Part shown: positions 1 through 8,650 of the stretch, one piece after another
How positions within the stretch are numbered: the first letter of the stretch is position 1
Layout of the letters: each line of letters starts with the position of its first letter
NCBI RefSeq assembly: GCF_963678635.1
Contig: NC_087066.1
Coordinates: 33,361,301 to 33,425,300 of the forward strand
DNA length: 64,000 nt
DNA from: Symsagittifera roscoffensis
Lineage: Eukaryota; Xenacoelomorpha; Acoela; Convolutidae
Direction: 5' to 3'
The notes under the pieces: model-generated
Databases searched by the model: none
Told to the model about the DNA's origin: nothing
What the model saw: only the letters and a program-made list of their open reading frames with translations
Made by a program: the position numbers and the translations under genes

Positions 1-260
1 TTTTGACAAGATACGGAAAGTGTTTCAATTTTTTCGACAAAATGCTTAAAGTGTTTTACTTGTTTCCTACAAAATGGGAAACGTGTTTCATTGTTTTTGA
101 CAAAATGCGAAAAGTGTTTCAATATTTTTGACAATATGCGAAAAGTGTTTCACTTTTTTTGACAAAATGCGAAAAAATTTTCTATTTTTCCATAAAGTGC
201 GAAAATGGTTGAGTTTTTTTGTCACGATGCAAAAACTATCAGGTATTTTTCACTTGTGTA
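1..260. repeat. about 31-bp minisatellite
   Basis: About eight degenerate tandem units. The core is TTTTGACAAAATGCGAAAAG followed by a T-rich tail. The AAATGCGAAA core recurs near 41, 71, 103, 135, 165, 197 and 227, so the period is 30-32 bp. The array runs off the left edge of the window, so its true size is unknown. The small open frame across it looks like a by-product of the repeat. Confidence 0.8.
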
Positions 261-470
261 TTATTTTTTATAGTGTTTTTCCGAATATGTGTGCAAAATT
301 GTTCGAGTTTCTTAACAAATGTGCAAGTTCGGAACACTAAATTAAGTTCTTATTGTTTTTCAATCAACCCTGAACCTCTCATTTTTTCTCATAATTAAAA
401 TGAAATTGAAGAAATTAATTAATTACAAAGAACAAAAACAACACCAAACAACAATTATTTACAAAGACAT

Positions 471-968
471 TTAATCAAAAAGCTGTCGAGCAGCAGAAGA
501 GTTCTGGAGGTTCTCTATAGAATGCAGAGCTGGACGAGGTTCCATTGCTGATGGTTGTTGTGGAGCTGGAGGCGACATTGTTTCTGAGAAACCCTCATCT
601 TCATCTATTGTGATGGGGTTTTAGGCTGATCCCACTTCCTCCCACGGAAAGAGGAAGTCGTCGACTGTTTGAGCTACAAATCTTGAGTCAGGAATCTCGG
701 GGTAGTTCATTCCCACATGATCAGAAACTTCCTCCATCATTTGCATTTCTTCAAGTTGGTTCTCTGTGATGGGAACTTGCATCATATGATGTTCGTTGAA
801 ATCCCTTCGCATCACTTCCACCGTGTGCCAGATTTGGATTGAGATGTCCATTCGTGCCAGAAAAACTTCAGAAACTGTTTCTCGCACTTGGATTTGTACT
901 AAATCAGGCGAAAATTCTACAGAGTATATGAGGTTGCTGTTTTGCACTGAGAAAAACATTTTGAGCAA
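471..968 (-). CDS. hypothetical acidic protein, one in-frame stop
   Basis: An open frame of 115 codons (968 to 621) ends at a TAA (621-623). The same frame then stays open for another 49 codons to a second TAA at 471-473. The first part is rich in Glu, Met and Val and has an acidic stretch (EEMQMMEEVSDHVG). The second part is Pro/Ser/Gln-rich, a change of composition typical of a disordered tail. Base composition is less A+T-biased than the surroundings, which supports past or present coding. I recognise no family. The internal TAA could be a nonsense mutation, a readthrough site or the true end. Repeated CCAAT-like motifs lie 215-360 bp upstream on this strand. Confidence 0.35.
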
Positions 969-998
969 TAAATTGAGTAAAAGTGTAAAAACAAGAAA

Positions 999-1090
999 GA
1001 GCTGAGAGAGGGGGTAGCTGACGGAAGATAAGTTGAAATTAAGATATTTAGAGCTGATAGAGGAGGTAGTTGACGGTAGTTAAGTTGAAA
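999..1090. repeat. two-copy direct repeat, about 51 bp
   Basis: Two adjacent, imperfect copies begin AGAGCTGAGAGAGGGGGTAG at 999 and AGAGCTGATAGAGGAGGTAG at 1050. Both end in AAGTTGAAA. They lie just upstream, on the minus strand, of the 471-968 ORF. Confidence 0.7.
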
Positions 1091-1182
1091 ACAAAATGAT
1101 TTTTAGTTAGGAGTTAGGGGTACCTTCAACTCGAATGTGTGGGTTTAACCAATCAAAATTGATTTTCCTTATTTGGATTGTA

Positions 1183-1328
1183 GTCGTGTCCAATCAGATT
1201 TCGGCTTCCTTCCTTTTATGGAATTTTTGAATAAAAGTCGTGTCCAATCTGAAGCAAAGTTCCATTTTGGGCATTGTCGTTTCCAATCACAAGAATATTC
1301 ATTTTTGATCTAGTTGTCGTATGCAATC
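1183..1328 (-). promoter_or_regulatory. array of GTCGTNTCCAATC motifs
   Basis: Four copies lie at 1183-1195, 1237-1249, 1276-1288 and 1316-1328, spaced 54, 39 and 40 bp. The intervening sequence is not obviously repeated. On the minus strand each reads GATTGGAAACGAC-like, an inverted CCAAT context. The array lies upstream of the minus-strand ORF ending at 968. A promoter-proximal CCAAT cluster is an inference; a decayed minisatellite is the alternative. Confidence 0.4.
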
Positions 1329-1498
1329 AGAGGAACTTATTAAGAACTTGAATCTTCCAAATAAGTAAAAATATACACAGAAGCAATTGCAGCAATAAAT
1401 GACCAAAAGTTGTTTGCCTTAAAAATAGGAAATTTTGCTGATACAAGTAACAAAAGAATAGCAAACAAGCAGCTTCTCTACAAATTTTTTGATCAAGA

Positions 1499-2035
1499 TC
1501 ATTGAAATTTTTGTATGTAATCAATGAGAAATTGCTGATTTTCAAGTAGATAGTCAAGTTCTTTAATTTTTATGTAAATTTTGGAGGATAACTCAAAGTT
1601 TATGACTTTTTCAAAGCAAAAATTTGGAAGTCTGATTCCAAACCTAATCAAGCAGGAATTTGAACATTGAAAATCCTTAAAGAAAAGAAGGAATAGAGAA
1701 TTTTGCTGGGGAGTTTTTACAAATTTGGGTATTGGGTAGGGGATAAAAAGAGATTTTGATATATTATCGTACGACTTTTTGATTAATTTCAAATTCTCGA
1801 GAATAAACAAAACTTCTTTCCTGGTGAGGTGTAATTCAGCCGTAAGTTTGAAGCTTTGATACGCATTATGTGGATCAAAAGTTAACCCTTTGATTGAGTA
1901 AGTTTCTCTGAAGAGACCTTTACTTAGTCGGAGAATTCTATTTTGGACAACATAAACGTCCAAAAAATTTTGCAAAAAGTAAGATTCAACATCTATTTTA
2001 TCAATAGGAAAATCAATTGGAATTTTTTTTTCTTG
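1499..2035 (-). CDS. hypothetical protein, partial exon
   Basis: A continuous minus-strand frame of about 178 codons. The first ATG-type start is not obvious, because the frame is open back to a TAA at 2036-2038. Composition is protein-like, with alternating charged and hydrophobic stretches (LTAELHLTRKEVLFILENLK) and a Lys/Glu/Leu-rich C-terminal region that could form a helix or coiled coil. I see no catalytic or metal-binding motif. The same frame is also open upstream of 2038 into the minisatellite at 2138-2365. That suggests either one interrupted gene or an exon whose acceptor lies near 2035. No family recognised. Confidence 0.35.
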   Translation of the reverse strand, partial: QEKKIPIDFPIDKIDVESYFLQNFLDVYVVQNRILRLSKGLFRETYSIKGLTFDPHNAYQSFKLTAELHLTRKEVLFILENLKLIKKSYDNISKSLFIPYPIPKFVKTPQQNSLFLLFFKDFQCSNSCLIRFGIRLPNFCFEKVINFELSSKIYIKIKELDYLLENQQFLIDYIQKFQ

Positions 2036-2137
2036 TTAAGTAACTCGAGGAATATCGGATGTTTTTTGATAAAAATTTTTCAAATAATGATAAAGTTTTT
2101 TTTTAAATAAGAAACAGTTCACTTTTGGAAAATGCTG

Positions 2138-2365
2138 GATTCTGATTAGTTGATTTCTAACAAACAGTGTTACCAAAAAAATAATCAATTCCGATTGTTT
2201 GATATCAAAATTTTGGAAAAACCCATGAGAAGTAGAACTCAGTTTTGATTGGTTGACATAAAATTTATTAAAAATTCCATGATCATTGAAGCTCGATTCT
2301 GATTGGTTGATATCAAAAAAGATAAAAATTTCCTTATAATGAATGCTCGATTCTGATTGGTTGAT
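2138..2365. repeat. about 53-bp minisatellite with GATTCTGATTGGTTGAT core
   Basis: Five degenerate units have cores near 2138, 2189, 2243, 2295 and 2349. Each core is followed by ATCAAAATTTTT-like sequence. In minus-strand translation the core gives the repeated peptide NQSESS, so the 131-codon minus ORF at 2036-2431 is mainly translated repeat. Confidence 0.75.
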
Positions 2366-2581
2366 AGCAAAATTTTTGAAAAATCTATGGTTAGATTGGA
2401 TGATTTTTATTTCAGCTAGACTAGATAGCATATCTATTCTGATTTTCTTTCACGTTAAAAACAATTGTTTAAGAAATTTGCTGTTTTTATTCACTTTTAT
2501 TCATTTTTTGAGCCTCTTCAACTTTTCTTTTCTGAAAATTTGGGACAATCTAAATCTCCCATTTTTCTTTTACTTATTTAG

Positions 2582-2839
2582 ATGCCATCACTGAATAGAA
2601 ACGAAAGAACTGCATGTCTTGAATGTGGAAGAGAATACACACGTAAAGATGCGTCAAGACATCGAAAGCACTGTGTTGTTTTAAAGTGTTCCTATTGTAA
2701 CTTTTATACATATAGCAGCGAGGAACTTACTGATCATACCAAGAAGAAGCATTGTCAACATAATGTTAAATTATGTGGTCAGCAGTCTCAAAACACACTC
2801 CAAGAAAAGATAAAATTGATATGTTTTTTTTTTAAATAA
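2582..2839 (+). CDS. small protein with two zinc fingers
   Basis: 85 codons starting at the first ATG after an acceptor-like TTACTTATTTAG. The N-terminal half has two adjacent finger modules. Residues 13-31 form a C-X2-C-X11-H-X3-C (C2HC) unit, from CLEC to HRKHC. Residues 36-57 form C-X2-C-X12-H-X4-H, a classic C2H2 unit beginning CSYC. The spacing is diagnostic for zinc binding, probably to nucleic acid. The last 25 residues are Gln/Lys-rich and end in a poly-Phe run from a T tract, so the real exon may splice out near the CAAGAAAAG at about 2803. Similar N-terminal fingers occur in host transcription factors and in mobile-element ORFs. Nothing nearby decides between them. Confidence 0.5.
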   Translation: MPSLNRNERTACLECGREYTRKDASRHRKHCVVLKCSYCNFYTYSSEELTDHTKKKHCQHNVKLCGQQSQNTLQEKIKLICFFFK

Positions 2840-3441
2840 AAACAAAGTAGAAAATTTTTTGATTAATATTTTTTTACTGAATCTAAAAAGTCTATACACG
2901 ATATTTGAAAAATTTTTAGTAAAAAATTCACAGTTTTTTGTCATTATTCTTGTTCTGTCATTTTCAAAGGTTCTGATTGATGATAAAACCAGCAACAACC
3001 GAGTTCAAATTGTCTTGAAACTTTCAATTGAAACCGATCCGAAAATCTTTAGTCTACTGTAAAAACTCCATTGGTTGCCAGATTGCGGGGATTTTGTTGC
3101 GATAAATTTGTAGTAAAAGTGAATCACATACGCTAATCACATAGTGCATTAATCAAGACATTGATAAACTTGCATACAAAAAATAGTAATTTTCATTGTT
3201 CTGTGAAGCGATAATTGTGAAGCGAAAAGGAAAAAAAGCAAACATTAGTGTATCTAGAGCTACATTACGCACAAAAAAATTTTGAAAAATGTTTGTCTGA
3301 GTACAAAATTCGATTTGCGGATAAAAAAAATGGGGCAATTTTAAAATTACTTTAAAAAATTTGGGGCAATTTCAATAAACAAAAAAGTCGCTTTTTTCCA
3401 TCACCCGACTGTAATATTAGAATCAAACAGCCGCAGAAATT
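2840..3441. other. A+T-rich non-coding stretch
   Basis: Homopolymer-rich sequence with short open frames on both strands that show no protein-like composition. I see no RNA gene, inverted-repeat element or regulatory motif here. Confidence 0.5.
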
Positions 3442-4516
3442 CCCGCACTGACAAAAATGGATTAGGATTGATTTTAGTATGAAAAAATACGTTGATTAAA
3501 TTTAGATCGATTTTAGTATAAAAAAAGTACGAAGATTAAATAAAAAAAGATGAAGATTGATTTCAATCGATTTGAAATCGATTTAAATTGATCTGAAATC
3601 GCAGCTAAAAAAATGATCCAAATCGATTTTAAATCAATTTAAATGCATTTTTTCCAGTCTGAAGTTGTTTTCATTTTTAAGGGGAATAAAATGGATTTAA
3701 ATCGATTTAAATTGATTTTATGCATTCTTCTTGCCTATGATTTTTCATTTTTCATCTATAGCGTATAGTAGCATAAAAAAGACCAAATGAAAAGACCAAA
3801 ATATTGATAAAATTCTATGATTTTCTTGCATATTTTTAGTTGAAAAACTGATCTATTTTTACCCTTTTCTTGATTCGTTTCATAAGTTGTTGCTTAAGAT
3901 TTTATTTACTTTCATGTTTTTCTATAATTTTATTGCATATTATTGAGATCGCAATTTAATTTTACCTGACCCTTTTCTGGTTTGTTACAGAAGATTTTGC
4001 CCATAATCTGATTTACATGGTTTTTTATGATTTTATCGCAAATTTTTGAGTTTAAAACCTGATTTATGTGGATCATTTTAATGAAATCTGTAACATCTGG
4101 CAAGAGTGTTTATGTTTAAAAAATCGAGAATAAAAAATTCCAACAGTTTTTTCAAAGGATATGTTTTTTCGCAGTGTTAGCAAAAAAAATCGATTTTAGA
4201 AAAATCGAAAAATCCATCGAAATCGATTTAAATCGATTTTTTAAGCACTTAAATCGATTAAAATTTTCAAAAAGATCAATTTAAATCGATTTAAAATGGA
4301 TTTAAGTGAGATTCTGATGGGTTTAAGTGAGATTCGGATGGATTTTAGTGAGTCAAAAAATCCATCGAAACCGATTTAAATCGATTTTTTAGACACTTAA
4401 ATCGATTTAAATTTTCAAAAAGATCGATTTAAATCGATTTAAAATCCATTTAAGTTCGTAAAATGTACATGGTTAATCGATTTGGATCGACCGGAAACCA
4501 TTTCTGTCAGTGCGGG
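3442..4516. mobile_element. MITE-like element with 19-bp inverted termini
   Basis: The left end CCCGCACTGACAAAAATGG (3442-3460) is matched in inverted orientation by CCATTTCTGTCAGTGCGGG (4498-4516), 18 of 19 bases. The 1,075-bp interior has no credible ORF. Near each end it is packed with AAATCGATTTAAATCGATTT-type palindromes (3540-3720 and 4190-4450). The right block contains an approximate internal direct duplication, about 4,196-4,300 versus 4,362-4,450. No convincing target duplication is visible (TT on each side at most), so the superfamily is undetermined. A non-autonomous DNA transposon is the simplest reading. Confidence 0.65.
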
Positions 4517-4774
4517 TTAGTTTATTTCTCTTTTCAACCATTTTTCGAAATTGTACGAAAACCTTATGACGAACAATTTGCGATAAATTTTATGTATAGA
4601 ATTGTATGACAAGCATTTTCGGTGTATGGAGGTCAACCCGGGTTAATTTAAAGCTTAATATGACACTCTCTCAAGTGATGTTTTTGTGAAAGAATTATTC
4701 TTTGTAATTCTGTTCGTATAATGATTTCACTCGGAAACATTTTATTTTTATGATTGTAATTATATTATTTTAAG

Positions 4775-5103
4775 AATTCAACGAAAGACTTCCGGACCAG
4801 TTGGTCTCTCTGGCTGCCAAGTTTGACTGGGAAGAGAAGCAGTTTGAGTGGAAAACTAACTGGATGTCATCACTAAATATATCTGGCATATCTCCTTCCT
4901 CCTCGCCCCAAATAGTGCCCTACGGACGCCCTTCTTGGGTTGGGTACGACTACGACGAGCCAGATAGAGACAACTACCCGCTTCTCGCGCTGTCGGCCAA
5001 GGACGAAAACAATGGCGTGTACGAACTGAAGCCATACTTCCCTCCAAGATACGATTACTTCTACAGGAATGGTTACAAGGCGCCCATTCTCTGCAGAGCA
5101 TAA
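4775..5103 (+). CDS. probable 3'-terminal exon of a host gene
   Basis: Open frame of about 109 codons following an acceptor-like TATATTATTTTAAG, ending in TAA at 5101-5103. It stands out from everything around it. G+C is much higher, third positions are often C or G, and the peptide has a varied, folded-protein composition rich in Trp, Tyr, Pro and Asp (for example SWVGYDYDEPDRDNYP and YFPPRYDYFY). There is no good in-frame ATG near the start, so I read it as an internal-start terminal exon; upstream exons were not identified. Family not recognised. The acceptor could also lie at later AGs (4787 or 4800). Confidence 0.55.
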
Positions 5104-5107
5104 TAAA
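5102..5107 (+). terminator. AATAAA signal overlapping the stop codon
   Basis: The TAA stop of the 4775-5103 exon runs directly into AATAAAA. If this is the used poly(A) signal, the 3' UTR is only some 15-25 nt. Confidence 0.4.
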
Positions 5108-5174
5108 AGCAGACATATTGATAAACACCCAAAATGACTTCGAAAAACACTCCAAAACACCCAAAATGACTTCG

Positions 5175-5250
5175 GGGAGATAGCTCAATAGGTACTTGAG
5201 ACATGTTTATAATCAGTTGAAAATAGTTTGAATGATATGAAATCACAAAC
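5175..5250 (+). mobile_element. tRNA-like SINE head
   Basis: GGGGAGATAGCTCAATAGG resembles a tRNA acceptor 5' strand plus D arm. The pol III A-box-like TAGCTCAATAGG is at 5182-5193. A B-box-like GTTTGAATGAT follows at 5227-5237, an A-to-B spacing normal for tRNA promoters. A full cloverleaf does not fold by eye, and the downstream sequence is plain A+T-rich. A tRNA-derived SINE fragment is therefore more likely than a functional tRNA. Confidence 0.4.
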
Positions 5251-6184
5251 CAGATTCTCCAACTAAATCACTAAACTTAGTATACTAACAATATCGAAGC
5301 TCAAAAATTACAAGAGAGTGTAAAAAGAATAAAAAAAAAACTTAAAAACTGAGGAAAGTAAAGCTAATTGTTTCTCTCCTAAAAGGAAACAAGTTCTGGC
5401 GTACAACATTAAGGTGGTGCGGAGAACAGGTTTTGCTATTCAGATACAAGGCTAGAGCATCAACCCTGGTATTTTGCCTTCCTTGATGAGGCAATAGTCG
5501 CCCAAACAAAAATTTACAATTTTTTTTTTTTTAAATCAAATTTCGATTTTTTTTTATTTTTCAAAATTTTTGTCGATCACGCATATAAAATAAATTTCAA
5601 TCGGTCAATTGATTGCTTAATTGATCGGTTTCGTCTTTCGTATGTTTTACAAATCACCTGAGTTCAAACAAAAATGGTATCCAGGCATAAGATTTCAAGT
5701 TTAAACAGAAACACGAGAATTGCGTGGTAGGGGAAAACGAAAAAGAGTTGAATCGCCGTTTCTGATCATAAAATTCAGGAGCGGATCAAGGACTGGTTTT
5801 CGTCGACCAAGTCTGTCACTCTTTAATTATAGGCCGAGGTCTATATTCTTTTTCTGAGGTCTAACAAAATACCAAAGACTTTTTTGTGCCATAATTTTTT
5901 GCACAAAAGTCTGGCTAAAAATTACGCGTTAAGGCAGTTTTGAGAGATTTTGAGAAAAGAATCCCTCCAGCCTCAACTTTAGTGTATATTGGCTGGCGCT
6001 TTCGTACAGCAACAGCATCAATCATTGTCGTTTCCATTGCCTATTTTTTTTCAATTTGGTTGCAAAAGTTGAGAAACCAAAAAATTATCGGGGTCTCTGC
6101 GACTAGCAGAGGATTTATGAAAAGCTATCAGGCGTTTCTAAGCAAAGTCCTTTTTTCCATTTTTTTCGTGCTTTCTAAAAAAAG
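5251..6184. other. non-coding stretch
   Basis: No supported gene. It contains a T-rich run near 5519-5560. The short plus-strand open frame at 5940-6188 shows no family resemblance and runs into the next MITE. Confidence 0.4.
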
Positions 6185-6469
6185 TTGAGGTAAAGTTACC
6201 TTAAACCTTAAGTCACTTAAGGTAAGTGGTTGTTGAGGTAAAACTTACCTCAAGTCTACCCTAAAATTACTTAAGATAAATCTTTACCTTAAAAAATAAA
6301 GGTAACTTAACGTATGTTCAGGTAAATTTTGCTAACTTTTTGGAAAAACTATTTCGGAGGTAATTTTTTTAATCGAAAGAATTTAAAAGCCTTTTGATCT
6401 TTTTGGAGCAATTCAGTGTAGTACAAGGTAAAATTTAAGGTAGTCCCCCACAAGGTAAATTTACCTCAA
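6185..6469. mobile_element. short MITE with AGGTAA-rich inverted termini
   Basis: Left terminus TTGAGGTAAAGTTACCTT (6185-6202) pairs with right terminus AAGGTAAATTTACCTCAA (6452-6469), one mismatch in 18. Each arm is itself nearly palindromic (GGTAAA-TTTACC). Further AGGTAA/TTACCT copies fill the interior, giving a 285-bp fold-back-like element without coding capacity. Target duplication not clear. Confidence 0.55.
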
Positions 6470-7505
6470 TTTGTTTAGAGTGTACCGCTATGCTAAGTGC
6501 CTCCACAATTGACAGGTAATGAATGCCTGCTCAACGCGCTTAAAATCTTTTTCACGAGAGCTCCTTCGCGCTGAATTTGTTTTCACGAGTGAGCTAAACT
6601 AATGCTGGTCAAAACGAACAAAACTTCAAAAATAAAACGCGTTTTTCTCAAGTTGGGTTGAATTTGCACAAAAACTTATAATCACGAAATTTGCAAAAAA
6701 TTTCAGCAGAAATAATATTCTTTTTTTTGTAAATTTAGGGTCCAACATTTAATAGTCAATCAAAAGTTACACAAAAACTGTAAGTTTAACCTCTGACATT
6801 TTTAGTCAATCAAAAATTACCCCAAAACTATTAGTTTAGCCTCTGACATTATAATAACCCAGTGAACCTCACAAAAATTAACATGGTTTTCTTTTTCATT
6901 TTTGTATAAATGAGCTTATTTTTATTTTTAGATACCAAAAAAATGTTATTTTGCTATATTAAATACAATTTTTAAACTAAAAACAAACTTTAGGCGTTTT
7001 GCTCCAAATTTTGGACATTCTACTCTTCTTCAATTTTGTGGAGCTACATAAGACATTCACTGAGATATACTTTAGTCAGCAATTGAACCAATAGTTTTGG
7101 CGTAATTTTCGACTGGCTAACAGTAGCCGGAAATAGTCGTTTCAGGGATAAAATCTTGGACCTGATTTTTGCATGAGAAAGTAAAGCTTGTTAATTAAAA
7201 AAAAAATTTGAAACAAGTTTTGTGTTCTTGGTGATTGTGCAAAGTCAACCCAATTGATAAAAACGTGTTGATTTTTGAGTTTTTTTTTCATTTTGTCCGG
7301 ATAGTCAATATCAGCACTCTAGCATCCGAAACCGCCACAGAAAAAAAACAGCTATCAGTAACCTGGAGGCAGTAAATAATGCAGTTTTCACTCATTGGCA
7401 AAAAATACCTGCGCAAGAAATGCTGTTTGAAAGTATATAGAACTGATGAAAAAAAAAGAAAAAAAAAGGAAAAAAGATGAAAAGTAGCTGCGCACGCAAT
7501 GAGAA
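6470..7505. other. non-coding stretch with short tandem repeats
   Basis: No supported gene. At 6738-6852 a unit of about 52 bp occurs twice plus a partial third copy, with core CTCTGACATTTTTAGTCAAT followed by CAAAAATTAC. The remainder is A+T-rich, including an A/G-rich run near 7450-7490. Confidence 0.5.
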
Positions 7506-7919
7506 AATTATGAAAATATAGCCAACTGACAGACAGTAGGAAAAGAGTAAAAGTACGCAGGAAAAATATATCTTTTCAACAATTTTCGTTGTTTAAAGTT
7601 AATAGTATCTGGTCTCAAAACTCGTAGATTTTGACCACATTTTTTGATCGACTTATTTGTAGTAAAAGTAACTCAGTTTGAATAAAGTTTGAGTCAGTAA
7701 CTGGAAGTTTTTTTTCGACTGAGAAATGTGAAAATTTAAGTCCTTTCTCGAAATAGAATTCGACCACTTTTCTCTTGAATTTTACTTGTTTGCTGTTCGT
7801 TAGTGGAATTGGACTCGTTTTAACGAAGGAAAAAAAACCTTAAAAAGAAAACAAAAATCGCACCGCAGAAAATCAAATTTAAGCAAAAACAATGTTTTAG
7901 ATTCTTACTGGAACGAAAG
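7506..7919. repeat. left part of a dispersed repeat split by giant copy 1
   Basis: This segment aligns by eye to 63,296-63,715: both share an AAAATTATGAAA-TATAGCCA start and the stretch AAAACAAAAATCGCACCGCA. Its continuation is found after the element at 26,829-27,270 and aligns to about 63,716-64,000. So 7506-7919 plus 26,829-27,270 was one continuous repeat before insertion. Superfamily unknown; no termini visible. Confidence 0.7.
7916..7919. repeat. target-site duplication AAAG of giant copy 1
   Basis: AAAG immediately precedes the 5' LTR and is repeated at 26,829-26,832 immediately after the 3' LTR. A 4-bp duplication is common for Ty3/gypsy integrases. Confidence 0.85.
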
Positions 7920-8329
7920 TGGAACCTGATCTAAACTACATTTTATGATTGGATAAATTAGATATTTTACCAATGTAAAGTATTTAATATTAACCAATCA
8001 TGATCCATCTAACTAACAACCCACTTATTTGTAAGTGCTGAAGTTACTTGTAATTTCAGCACCAGAGAGATTTGAATTTAACTTAGAAATTAGTTGGACT
8101 CTCCCGAGCACTTCAGCAGCCGCAATAAACCAGTATACCCTAGATCTATTGAGCCTAGCAGAGACTAGTTAAACAACCTGAGACTAGATAGTATAAGAGT
8201 AAGATTAGGATCGGTATTAGACTAAGAAGTTGCACGAATCTATCCGGCCGAAAATAAGATAGCGTGACGAGCAGACGGTGTACCCTATCCGAAATTACTC
8301 TATGAGTTAACCAACTCGGTCCTAACTCA
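7920..8329 (+). repeat. 5' LTR, giant copy 1
   Basis: Starts TGGAACCTGATC and ends CCTAACTCA. No difference from the 3' LTR was seen. It contains a strong hairpin (8035-8062, 13-bp arms with one mismatch and a TT loop) and an AATAAA at 8124-8129 that probably serves as poly(A) signal. It differs from the copy 2 LTRs at roughly ten positions, mostly near the 3' end. Confidence 0.9.
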
Positions 8330-8331
8330 TC

Positions 8332-8345
8332 TGGTGCGACCATAA
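8332..8345 (+). other. primer-binding site, giant copy 1
   Basis: TGGTGCGACCATAA begins with the invariant TGG (complement of CCA), two bases after the LTR. A primer tRNA ending in GGTCGCACCA would match. I do not assign the tRNA species from memory. The same sequence follows the LTR in copy 2. Confidence 0.75.
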
Positions 8346-8416
8346 GTCTCGAACAAGACCTTAATAGCTTAGAATTAACCAAAATAGATTAGAAATTAGA
8401 CAAAAACATTTACAAA

Positions 8417-8650
8417 ATGTTATACGACAATAATTTAATCGAAATGTCTCTACGACTCAATAGATCAGAGCCAATATTCCGAACCATAACAGAACTACCC
8501 GGAATTGGAAGAAGACCTCGAACCAGAGACGACATACGACAAAGTAGAAACTTACCATATAGTTATATGATAGTTCGGCAAAAGCCAACACAAACTTTTG
8601 TATTTAGAATACTACTAGCAATGAATTTAGATTTTCATTTGCAAACATAA
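8417..8650 (+). CDS. conserved 77-codon leader ORF
   Basis: First ATG-initiated ORF after the primer-binding site, also 77 codons in copy 2 (42,691-42,924) with three substitutions by eye and no indel. The middle is Arg-rich (GIGRRPRTRDDIRQSRN). There is no signal peptide or membrane segment. It ends about 30 nt before an acceptor-like AAAATCATTTCAG (ends 8681). It could therefore be an upstream regulatory ORF, or be removed by splicing from a donor-like sequence in the LTR (AAGAGTAAGA, about 8190). Family unknown. Conservation over two young copies is only weak evidence for function. Confidence 0.4.
   Translation: MLYDNNLIEMSLRLNRSEPIFRTITELPGIGRRPRTRDDIRQSRNLPYSYMIVRQKPTQTFVFRILLAMNLDFHLQT

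Noticed and set aside
1-260. CRISPR-like array of about 31-bp repeats
   Set aside because: Units are contiguous and degenerate, with no unique spacers, and the context is eukaryotic.
128-340. 70-codon plus-strand ORF
   Set aside because: It is translated minisatellite and A+T-rich sequence with no protein-like composition.
2036-2431. 131-codon minus-strand ORF with repeated NQSES
   Set aside because: Most of it is the 53-bp minisatellite read in one frame; listed as a repeat instead.
5940-6188. 82-codon plus-strand ORF
   Set aside because: No recognisable motif. It ends in homopolymers at the MITE boundary, and nothing supports its start or its conservation.
8332-8345. Naming the primer tRNA of the giant element
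   Set aside because: The 3' end implied (GGTCGCACCA) does not match a tRNA I can recall with certainty.
8155-8382. Antisense ORF within and just after the LTR, also seen in all other LTRs
   Set aside because: It recurs only because the LTR recurs. Composition is not protein-like and there is no start context.
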